A DNA stretch of 5,386 nucleotides from Clostridiales bacterium (GTDB lineage Bacteria > Bacillota > Clostridia > Oscillospirales > JAAYOS01), in contig JAAYMG010000170.1 of the NCBI GenBank assembly GCA_012521525.1, positions 1 to 5,386 on the forward strand, written 5' to 3'. The number at the start of each line of letters is the position of its first letter. The stretch's first letter is position 1. The notes beneath the pieces are model-generated. The model did not search any database and was not told the origin of the DNA. It saw only the letters and a program-made list of their open reading frames with translations. The translations under genes and the position numbers were made by a program. Below are positions 1 to 4,706 of the stretch, one piece after another.

Positions 1-63
1 ATTGGCGGCATGTTCTTTTTTAAGGTTGAATTCCTCGGACAGGGGAACAACGTATCTCTCCAT
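1..63 (-). CDS. 5' end of an unidentified protein-coding gene, cut by the left edge
   Basis: An open frame on the minus strand begins with ATG at 63 and stays open to the window edge, giving 21 codons that start MERYVVPLSEEF and end near KKEHAAN. The start at 63 is preferred because GGAG lies at 71-74, seven bases upstream. An in-frame ATG at 90 would add MTRLERRLC but has only a poor AAAGAAG-like site before it. The reading is supported by this ribosome binding site, by a possible extended -10 further upstream at 134-142, and by the lack of a convincing plus-strand gene here. The product cannot be named from 21 residues; no signal peptide or membrane segment is seen in them. The gene diverges from the metallo-hydrolase gene at 281, so the two share an intergenic regulatory region. 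Confidence 0.55.
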   Translation of the reverse strand, partial: MERYVVPLSEEFNLKKEHAAN

Positions 64-133
64 ACACAGTCTCCGTTCCAATCTTGTCATTTTTTCTTCT
101 TTGGTATATACCACTCTAAAAAACACACCGACT

Positions 134-142
134 ATTTTATCA
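134..142 (-). promoter_or_regulatory. Possible extended -10 element for the left-edge gene
   Basis: Read on the minus strand, this stretch is TGATAAAAT, that is TG plus one base plus TAAAAT, an extended -10 one mismatch from TATAAT. It would start transcription around position 127, roughly 60 bases before the ATG at 63. No good -35 hexamer lies at the right distance, which extended -10 promoters can tolerate. AT-rich sequence makes chance matches common. Confidence 0.3.
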
Positions 143-196
143 TAAATGATTCCATCCTGAAAGCATTTTCATGTGCAGGAGCATACAAGTTGATTC

Positions 197-225
197 TTGC
201 CTTTATCCGTCATATTTAATATAAT
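197..225 (+). promoter_or_regulatory. Sigma-A-type promoter for the metallo-hydrolase gene
   Basis: A perfect TATAAT -10 box lies at 220-225. TTGCCT at 197-202 (four of six matches to TTGACA) sits at the optimal 17-base spacing. The predicted start is near 232. This is the best promoter match I found in the intergenic region, and it points at the genes beginning at 245 (leader ORF) and 281. Confidence 0.6.
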
Positions 226-244
226 TGCTCATAAGGTGAAGTAT

Positions 245-274
245 ATGCGGTACCTATTATTATACGGAGCGTGA
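245..274 (+). CDS. Possible nine-residue leader peptide upstream of the metallo-hydrolase
   Basis: A very short ORF encodes MRYLLLYGA and ends with TGA at 272-274, six bases before the hydrolase ATG at 281. AAGGTG at 233-238 stands six bases before its ATG, a better-placed ribosome binding site than the one seen for the hydrolase (GGAG at 266-269, eleven bases from the ATG and inside the leader ORF). If translated, its terminating ribosome could help initiation of the downstream gene. With the promoter predicted at 197-225, the mRNA would start almost at the AAGGTG, leaving only about 13 untranslated bases. Such short ORFs occur by chance, so this is inference. Confidence 0.3.
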   Translation: MRYLLLYGA

Positions 275-280
275 TGTTTT

Positions 281-1105
281 ATGATCCTGAAATATCTGGG
301 AACCGGTTCTTCCGAAGGCATCCCTTCCCCGTTCTGCACCTGCAGGGTCTGCACCCATGCCAGGAAGCATGGTGGGACGGAAATACGGCACCGCACTTCC
401 GCGATAATCGACAATGAACTGCTGATCGACGTCACTCCCGACACTTTTTCCCAATCTGTCTCATTGGGGATCGATTTGAGCCGGCTGAAATACATACTTT
501 TCACACATACACACTCCGATCACTTTTATGTACGTGAACTGATAAATATTTTGCCGATATACGCACATCGAAAAAGCAGGGGCAATATCACCGTCCTTTC
601 TTCTTCCTACGCCATAGAAGAGATCAGGAACACATTAGGAGAAGATGATTTTTCGGCCCTATCGCAGCACATCGATTTTACCGAACTTGCAGCATTTACA
701 CCGTATACCCTGGGCGATTTTACCGTCACGGCCCTGCAGGCCCGCCATCCCTCGCAATCCCCGTACATATACCTCATCGAGAAGCAAGGCCGCCGCATAC
801 TCTATGCCAACGACACAGGATATCTGCCCGAAGCTACATGGGATTATATCGCGGGCATACACCTCGATATCGTAAGCCTGGATTGCACACATCTGACCGA
901 AAGCGGTACGGCCGGCCATATGTGCATCGAAGACGACATAACCACGATCCGAAGGCTCTTCCAGCTCGGAAATGTGACTAACCGAACGGTTTTTGCCGCT
1001 ACGCACTTTTCCCACAACGGAAACCTGACACACAGCGAAATTGATGAAAGGCTCCGCCTCCACGGCATCATAACTTCTTACGACGGTCTTGAAATCAGGG
1101 TATAG
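281..1105 (+). CDS. PhnP-like metallo-beta-lactamase-fold hydrolase
   Basis: A 274-residue protein with a metallo-beta-lactamase fold, closest in pattern to the PhnP/phosphoribosyl cyclic phosphodiesterase-like branch. What is seen: the N-terminal LGTGSSEGIP (6-15); CxCxxC at C19, C21, C24; the metal-binding HTHSDH at 76-81; a further ligand candidate H156; D178 in YANDTGY (bridging ligand position); DCTH at 201-204; GH at 212-213; and THFSHN at 241-246. In E. coli PhnP, a similar cysteine trio helps bind a structural zinc, and the catalytic metals cut cyclic phosphodiesters. No signal peptide or membrane segment is seen, so it is probably cytoplasmic. ATG 281 is the only sensible start: an in-frame TGA stands at 272-274. 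No phosphonate (phn) genes are nearby, so the physiological substrate is unknown. It is convergent with the ribosomal operon and ends before a clear terminator. An RNase Z-like or other phosphodiesterase role cannot be excluded. Confidence 0.88.
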   Translation: MILKYLGTGSSEGIPSPFCTCRVCTHARKHGGTEIRHRTSAIIDNELLIDVTPDTFSQSVSLGIDLSRLKYILFTHTHSDHFYVRELINILPIYAHRKSRGNITVLSSSYAIEEIRNTLGEDDFSALSQHIDFTELAAFTPYTLGDFTVTALQARHPSQSPYIYLIEKQGRRILYANDTGYLPEATWDYIAGIHLDIVSLDCTHLTESGTAGHMCIEDDITTIRRLFQLGNVTNRTVFAATHFSHNGNLTHSEIDERLRLHGIITSYDGLEIRV

Positions 1106-1168
1106 TTGAACCGTCGATAAGGTTAGCCGCGTAGCTGAAATTCCAGCGAGAGATCCAACTTTAACTCA

Positions 1169-1215
1169 TCCGGAACATATGTCCGGAGTATGTCCGATAT
1201 GCACCCTGAGCATAT
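1169..1215. other. Two small inverted repeats between the convergent genes
   Basis: The 247-bp interval 1106-1352 has no supportable gene. Besides the terminator at 1248-1282 it holds two short inverted repeats. TCCGGA at 1169-1174 and 1182-1187 can form a six-pair stem with a seven-base loop. ATATGC at 1197-1202 pairs with GCATAT at 1210-1215 around another seven-base loop. Neither is followed by a T-run, so neither is a terminator by itself. They could be 3'-end mRNA structures or protein sites, or may be chance. Confidence 0.35.
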
Positions 1216-1236
1216 ATCACTAGAGGAAAACAATCA

Positions 1237-1273
1237 CATAAAGTCAAACGACACGAGGATTTCCCCGTGTCGT
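1237..1273 (-). terminator. Same hairpin as probable terminator of the ribosomal operon
   Basis: Read on the minus strand, the same eight-pair stem is followed by TTTGACTTTATG, an interrupted T-rich tract weaker than the plus-strand T6. It is the only strong hairpin downstream of rplQ, about 80 bases past its stop. It would therefore act as a bidirectional terminator preventing the two convergent units from reading into each other. Termination in this direction may be partial. Confidence 0.5.
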
Positions 1274-1282
1274 GCGTTTTTT
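1248..1282 (+). terminator. Rho-independent terminator of the metallo-hydrolase gene
   Basis: ACGACACG at 1248-1255 pairs perfectly with CGTGTCGT at 1266-1273. Two further G-C pairs form inside (1257-1258 with 1263-1264) past one A/C mismatch, closing a four-base loop. The sequence GCG and then six T residues (1277-1282) follow the stem. This is a standard intrinsic terminator in the plus direction, 142 bases after the hydrolase stop codon. Confidence 0.85.
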
Positions 1283-1352
1283 CGGTAATATGCGATTTAT
1301 AAGTGCAGCAGAACAAATGCTCATACGCACATGGCTTACCTGAAAAGGCTGA

Positions 1353-1691
1353 TTAATCCACCAGTTCAAGCACTGCCATCTCGGCTGCGTCACCTCTGCG
1401 AGGTCCGATGCGCACTATGCGTGTATATCCGCCGTTGCGCTCGGCGTACTTCGGTGCGATCTCGTCGAAGAGCTTTTTGACGACATCCTCTTTGGTTATA
1501 TAAGCCAGGGCAAGACGCCTTGAAGCCAACGTTTTCTTCTTGCCGAGAGTGACCATCTTCTCAGCAACAGAAGAAACTTCCTTGGCACGGGTCACGGTCG
1601 TTTCGATCTTCCCGTTTTCAAGAAGATAGGTGACCATCGCCCTCAACATAGCGCGCCGCTGAGCACTTGTCCGTCCCAATTTCCTGGGCAT
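1353..1691 (-). CDS. rplQ: 50S ribosomal protein L17
   Basis: A 112-residue protein with the characteristic L17 N-terminus MPRKLGRTSAQRRAMLRAM and the family blocks LLENGKIETTVTRAKEV (about 28-44), LASRRLALAYI and GGYTRIVRIGPRRGDAAEMA near the C-terminus. L17 is a structural protein of the large subunit, placed near the exit-tunnel side of the ribosome. Its length is usual for clostridial L17, which lacks the longer tail of proteobacterial forms. It is the last gene of the cluster, 55 bases after rpoA. AAGGAGG lies about ten bases before its ATG, inside a possible hairpin (1692-1719). Downstream is a probable terminator rather than another operon gene. Confidence 0.98.
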   Translation of the reverse strand: MPRKLGRTSAQRRAMLRAMVTYLLENGKIETTVTRAKEVSSVAEKMVTLGKKKTLASRRLALAYITKEDVVKKLFDEIAPKYAERNGGYTRIVRIGPRRGDAAEMAVLELVD

Positions 1692-1728
1692 TTTGATGCA
1701 ACCTCCTTAAGGTATCAAATCATTTTGA
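1692..1728 (-). promoter_or_regulatory. Possible alternative hairpins over the rplQ ribosome binding site
   Basis: On the minus strand, three short segments can pair in two exclusive ways. TCAAA (1728-1724) can pair with TTTGA (1719-1715). Alternatively TTTGATACC (1719-1711) can pair with GGT (1703-1701) and ATCAAA (1697-1692), the last ending right at the rplQ ATG. The second form places the GGAGG ribosome binding site (1706-1702) partly in the loop and partly in the stem. The stems are short and AU-rich, so the structure may be weak. Confidence 0.25.
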
Positions 1729-1746
1729 AGGGAATCGGTATCGATT

Positions 1747-2694
1747 TCAGCTTTCCTCCTTGGCAAGGCTGAGATTGAGGGCCGCCAGCTTGCTTACGAC
1801 CTCGTCGAGGGACTTTCGCCCGAGATTGCGGACCTTCATCATGTCCGCTTCAGTCTTGCTGATCAGATCTTCAACTGTATTGATACCTGCACGTTTGAGG
1901 CAGTTAAAGGAACGAACCGACAGGTCAAGCTCTTCGATGGTCATTTCGAGCACTTTATCGCGCTGTGCTTCGGTCTTCTCAACGACTGTCGACGTCGCGC
2001 TGATCGCTTCAGAGAGATTCGTGAACAGATTGAGGTGGTCGGAAAGGATCTTCGCACCCAGGCTCACAGCGTCTCTTGCAGAAATGGTCGCGTTCGTCCA
2101 AACCTCAAGAGTCAATTTGTCAAAGTCGGTCATATTTCCTACACGGGTATTCTCTACCGAGTAGTTGACCTTCCGAACCGGTGAGTATAGTGAATCCACC
2201 GGGATTACCCCAATTATCGTCTGAGGCGGTTTATTTCGCTCGGCCGGTACATACCCCCTGCCATGGTTCAGGGTGAGCTCCATGTTAAGGGTGGCATTCG
2301 GTCCGAGAGTTGCTATATGGGCTTCAGGATTGATTATTTCTACTTCTCCGTCTGTCTTTATATCGCCTGCAACAACTTCGCGTGGTCCGGTAGCTTCAAT
2401 ATAGACCGTTTTAGGTCCGGGACTGTGCAGCTTAGCAACGATCCCTTTCACGTTGAGTATGATCTCAGTGACGTCTTCCTTAACTCCGGCTATCGTTGAA
2501 AACTCATGCAGTACATTGGCGATCTTGACACTGGTGACGGCGGTGCCGGGGAGCGACGACAGCAAAACACGTCTGAGCGAATTGCCCAAGGTGGTGCCGT
2601 AGCCCCTCTCAAGGGGTTCAACGATGAACTTGCCATATGACAAATCATCTTCAGATCCCAAACATTCGATTCTAGGCCTTTCAATTTCTACCAT
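1747..2694 (-). CDS. rpoA: DNA-directed RNA polymerase subunit alpha
   Basis: A 315-residue alpha subunit. The N-terminal domain (to about 230) carries ERGYGTTLGNSLRRVLLSSL at 29-48, which nucleates alpha dimerisation and docking of beta and beta'. The C-terminal domain (about 250-310) has SVRSFNCLKRAGI, containing the arginine, asparagine and lysine that contact UP-element DNA (about R261, N264, K267), followed by the NLGRKSLDEV helix-hairpin region. I place the start at ATG 2694 (MVEIERPRIE). AAGGAGG at 2710-2704 lies nine bases upstream, whereas the in-frame GTG at 2703 directly abuts this site and would leave no spacing. It follows rpsD by 85 bases and precedes rplQ, an arrangement that ties polymerase supply to ribosomal protein synthesis. 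No internal promoter with a proper -35 was found in the gap. Confidence 0.98.
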   Translation of the reverse strand: MVEIERPRIECLGSEDDLSYGKFIVEPLERGYGTTLGNSLRRVLLSSLPGTAVTSVKIANVLHEFSTIAGVKEDVTEIILNVKGIVAKLHSPGPKTVYIEATGPREVVAGDIKTDGEVEIINPEAHIATLGPNATLNMELTLNHGRGYVPAERNKPPQTIIGVIPVDSLYSPVRKVNYSVENTRVGNMTDFDKLTLEVWTNATISARDAVSLGAKILSDHLNLFTNLSEAISATSTVVEKTEAQRDKVLEMTIEELDLSVRSFNCLKRAGINTVEDLISKTEADMMKVRNLGRKSLDEVVSKLAALNLSLAKEES

Positions 2695-2703
2695 GACGTA
2701 CAC

Positions 2704-2710
2704 CCTCCTT
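2704..2710 (-). promoter_or_regulatory. Ribosome binding site deciding the rpoA start
   Basis: The minus-strand sequence AAGGAGG is an excellent Shine-Dalgarno match. It lies nine bases before ATG 2694 and zero bases before the in-frame GTG at 2703-2701, so it supports the shorter 315-residue product rather than a 318-residue one. Confidence 0.85.
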
Positions 2711-2779
2711 CGTCAAGTTACCAGCTTTTCCAATTCCCAAAAACCGCGATAGGTATATATATAAACCTTACGATACGGA

Positions 2780-3406
2780 TTACTTAGAATACAACTCGAC
2801 AATGAGGTGCTCCTCAACGGGGAAGTCAATATCCTCTCGTTCGGGTAAAGCAGTCACGGTTCCCTGAACCGCATCTCTGTCAAAATCAAGCCATCTCGGC
2901 GGTACTCTTGAAGCGTTGGCCTCAAGGACTGCTTTGAACTTCTCAAGTTTACGGCTGGATTCCTTCAGTGCGATCACGTCACCGGGCTTGACGAGGTAAG
3001 ACGGTATGTTGACCTTACGTCCGTTAACGGTGAAATGCCCGTGGCGAACAAGCTGACGTGCTTCTGGCCTAGACATTGCCATGCCAAGACGGTAAACTAC
3101 ATTGTCAAGGCGGCTTTCAAGAATCTGAAGGAGATTTGTACCGGTCACGCCGGGCTTTCTCTCAGCCATTTCGAAATACTTTCTGAACTGGCTTTCGAGG
3201 ACCCCATAGTAACGACGGGTCTTCTGCTTTTCGCGGGACTGCAGCCCGTACTCGCTGAGTTTCTTGCGTCCCTGCCCGTGCTGTCCGGGGGGATAATGGC
3301 GGCGGTCAACGGGGCACTTGTCCGAATAACATTTATCGCCTTTCAGGAAAAGCTTCTGCCCCTCTCGGCGGCAAAGCCTGCACACGGCATCGGTATATCT
3401 TGCCAT
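2780..3406 (-). CDS. rpsD: 30S ribosomal protein S4 (zinc-binding C+ form)
   Basis: A 208-residue S4, the usual clostridial length. The N-terminal region has C9, C12, C26 and C31 in the spacing known to bind zinc in C+ S4 proteins such as that of Thermus. The S4 RNA-binding domain runs from about 98 to 150, with SRLDNVVYRLGMAMSRPEAR, then RQLVRHGHFTVNGR and IPSYLVKPGD. S4 is a primary 16S rRNA binder that starts assembly of the 30S body and contributes to decoding fidelity and the mRNA entry site. In several bacteria it also represses its own operon; I see no recognisable S4 target structure here. GGAGGTG lies about nine bases before the ATG. The 23-base gap after rpsK and placement before rpoA is the order expected in Clostridia and unlike Bacillus. 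Confidence 0.98.
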   Translation of the reverse strand: MARYTDAVCRLCRREGQKLFLKGDKCYSDKCPVDRRHYPPGQHGQGRKKLSEYGLQSREKQKTRRYYGVLESQFRKYFEMAERKPGVTGTNLLQILESRLDNVVYRLGMAMSRPEARQLVRHGHFTVNGRKVNIPSYLVKPGDVIALKESSRKLEKFKAVLEANASRVPPRWLDFDRDAVQGTVTALPEREDIDFPVEEHLIVELYSK

Positions 3407-3429
3407 CTATTGTTACACCTCCAAATTCA

Positions 3430-3828
3430 TTAGACGCGCCTGCGCTTTGGCGGACGGCATCCGTTGTGGGGGATGGGGGTGACGTCTTTGATCATATTGA
3501 CCTCCAACCCCGCAGCCTGCAAGGCACGAATCGCAGCCTCGCGGCCGGAACCCGGACCCTTCACATAGACCTCTACGGTCTTGAGTCCATGCTCCATTGC
3601 TGCCTTTGCTGCCGCTTCGGCGGCAGACTGTGCCGCAAAGGGGGTGGACTTTCTTGAACCGCGGAAACCGAGTCCGCCGGCTGAAGCCCATGAGATCGCA
3701 TTGCCGTGGAGATCGGTGATGGTGACTATGGTGTTGTTGAAGGAAGAACTGATGTGTGCGGCGCCCTTTTCTATGTTCTTGCGCTCACGGCGCTTCTTTG
3801 TCGCAGTACGTCTTTTCGGTGCTGCCAT
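3430..3828 (-). CDS. rpsK: 30S ribosomal protein S11
   Basis: A 132-residue S11, normal in length. The basic N-terminal tail (KRRTATKKRRERKN) is followed by AAHISSSFNNTIVTITDLHG, GFRGSRKSTPFAAQ, VKGPGSGREAAIRALQ and the C-terminal IPHNGCRPPKRRRV, all diagnostic of the family. S11 lies on the 30S platform, near the E-site mRNA path, and works with S6, S18 and S21 in late assembly. The Asn-Gly in PHNGC matches the position converted to isoaspartate in E. coli S11. The gene starts 14 bases after the rpsM stop with GGAGG nine bases upstream. An ATG immediately followed by TAA lies between the ribosome binding site and the true ATG, with the TAA overlapping the start (TAATG); it is too close to GGAGG to be a likely start. 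Confidence 0.98.
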   Translation of the reverse strand: MAAPKRRTATKKRRERKNIEKGAAHISSSFNNTIVTITDLHGNAISWASAGGLGFRGSRKSTPFAAQSAAEAAAKAAMEHGLKTVEVYVKGPGSGREAAIRALQAAGLEVNMIKDVTPIPHNGCRPPKRRRV

Positions 3829-3842
3829 TACATTTTTCCTCC

Positions 3843-4211
3843 TTACTTCTTCTTACCCGCTATGGTGCGCTTCGGACCTTTGCGGGTACGTGCATTGGTT
3901 TTTGTACGCTGTCCGCGTACAGGCAAACCTCTGCGATGACGAATGCCTCTGTAGCATCCGATCTCGCTGAGTCGCTTGATGTTCATTGCCACGTCGCGGC
4001 GAAGGTCGCCTTCGACATGATAGTTCTTTTCAATATATTCACGAAGCCTTGACGCTTCGTCTTCGGTGAGATCCTTGACTCTCGTGTCCGGATTTACGCC
4101 CGTCGCTGCCAGAATGTCTTTGGACAATTTTCTTCCAATGCCGTAGATATAGGTGAGACCGATCTCAATCCTCTTATCCCTTGGCAGGTCAATGCCGGCT
4201 ATACGCGCCAT
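3843..4211 (-). CDS. rpsM: 30S ribosomal protein S13
   Basis: A 122-residue S13 with family blocks MARIAGIDLPRDKRIEIGLT, YIYGIGRKLSKDIL (helix-two-turn-helix region, about 22-35), LREYIEKNYHVEGDLRR and the C-terminal GCYRGIRHRRGLPVRGQRTK followed by a lysine-rich tail ending AGKKK. S13 sits in the head of the small subunit, bridges to the large subunit, and its basic tail reaches the P-site tRNA. The start is fixed by AGGAGGTG 10-17 bases upstream in the 19-base gap after rpmJ. This gap is too short for the long S4-binding pseudoknot leader known before rpsM in E. coli, so a regulatory element of that type would have to overlap rpmJ. Confidence 0.98.
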   Translation of the reverse strand: MARIAGIDLPRDKRIEIGLTYIYGIGRKLSKDILAATGVNPDTRVKDLTEDEASRLREYIEKNYHVEGDLRRDVAMNIKRLSEIGCYRGIRHRRGLPVRGQRTKTNARTRKGPKRTIAGKKK

Positions 4212-4230
4212 ATTCTACAAGCACCTCCTG

Positions 4231-4344
4231 TTAGCCTTGTCTCTGCTTATGCTTCGGGTTTTCACAGATTACCATTATTTTGCCCTTGCGGCGAATGATC
4301 TTGCACTTCTCGCACATGGGCTTTACAGACGGTCTGACTTTCAT
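4231..4344 (-). CDS. rpmJ: 50S ribosomal protein L36 (zinc-binding form)
   Basis: A 37-codon gene, the exact standard length for L36, translated as MKVRPSVKPMCEKCK, then IIRRKGKIMVICENPKH and ending KQRQG. C11, C14, C27 and H32 form the zinc-ribbon ligand set of the C+ type L36. The protein is the smallest of the large subunit and helps organise 23S rRNA near the L7/L12 stalk base and peptidyl-transferase side. GGAGG at 4355-4351 lies six bases before its ATG. Its place between infA and rpsM is typical of Firmicutes. The upstream gap of 97 bases to infA is the widest in the visible cluster and contains two small hairpins. Confidence 0.97.
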   Translation of the reverse strand: MKVRPSVKPMCEKCKIIRRKGKIMVICENPKHKQRQG

Positions 4345-4365
4345 TGTAAACCTCCAAAACTGCGT

Positions 4366-4413
4366 GCGGTAAAACCGCGCTTCGATTTCCACTGATAGAC
4401 GCGCCAAGCGTCT
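4366..4413 (-). promoter_or_regulatory. Two hairpins in the infA-rpmJ gap
   Basis: AGACGC at 4397-4402 and GCGTCT at 4408-4413 form a perfect six-pair stem with a five-base loop. GCGGT at 4366-4370 and ACCGC at 4374-4378 form a five-pair stem with a three-base loop, eleven bases before the rpmJ ribosome binding site (read on the minus strand). Neither has a T-run directly after it, so neither is a convincing terminator. They could be mRNA processing or regulatory structures. An AT-rich TATAAA just upstream lacks a matching -35, so I do not call a promoter. Confidence 0.4.
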
Positions 4414-4442
4414 TTATATTACTCTATTCGGTCGACTGGTTA

Positions 4443-4661
4443 CTACTTGGATCTCCAGGTTATCCGGCCTCTGGTAAGGTCATATGGGGACATCTGGACT
4501 GTAACTTTATCGCCGGGCAGTATCCGAATGAAGTTCATCCTCAACTTACCGGAAATATGTGCCAGTATCTGATGCCCGTTACCGATGTCCACATGGAACA
4601 TTGCATTTGGCAATGCCTCGACTACGGTGCCTTCCAGTTCAATGACATCTTCTTTTGCCAC
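4443..4661 (-). CDS. infA: Translation initiation factor IF-1
   Basis: A 72-residue OB-fold protein, the standard IF-1 length. Diagnostic segments are MAKEDVIELEGTVVEALPNA, FHVDIGNGHQILAHISGKLR, MNFIRILPGDKVTVQMSPYD and LTRGRITWRSK at the end. IF-1 blocks the A site of the 30S subunit and cooperates with IF-2 and IF-3 in start-codon selection. The start codon is GTG at 4661-4659, not ATG; it is supported by AAGGGGGA about seven bases upstream and by the fully conserved N-terminus. It lies 45 bases after map. In many Clostridia a small KOW-domain RNA-binding protein gene sits between map and infA; it is absent here. Confidence 0.98.
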   Translation of the reverse strand: MAKEDVIELEGTVVEALPNAMFHVDIGNGHQILAHISGKLRMNFIRILPGDKVTVQMSPYDLTRGRITWRSK

Positions 4662-4706
4662 AAACGCTTCCCCCTTGCATCAGAATATCAAAAAGGTCAA
4701 CCAAAC

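Noticed and set aside
1..90. Assigning the left-edge gene to HPr kinase/phosphorylase from the VPLS...EFNL string
   Set aside because: The resemblance is slight, the spacing differs from what I recall of that family, and 21 residues are too few.
10..219. Plus-strand 69-codon ORF with a phenylalanine-rich start
   Set aside because: It lies opposite the more credible minus-strand gene start at 63, has no ribosome site, and shows no family-like pattern; its end overlaps the promoter of the hydrolase gene.
1760..2164. 134-codon plus-strand ORF opposite the rpoA 3' half
   Set aside because: Antisense shadow of RpoA with no ribosome site or recognisable motif.
2751..2768. AT-rich TATATATATA run in the rpsD-rpoA gap as a possible rpoA promoter
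   Set aside because: It could act as a -10, but no -35-like hexamer lies at 16-18 bases; the closest TTGTAT is about 25 bases away.
3035..3433. 132-codon plus-strand ORF opposite rpsD, with hydrophobic stretches
   Set aside because: It is fully antisense to a strongly conserved gene, lacks a supporting ribosome site, and is explained by codon bias of rpsD on the other strand.
3581..4052. Several overlapping 77-129 codon plus-strand ORFs opposite rpsK and rpsM
   Set aside because: They overlap one another in different frames and lie antisense to S11 and S13, whose basic, alanine-rich codons yield open reverse frames by chance.
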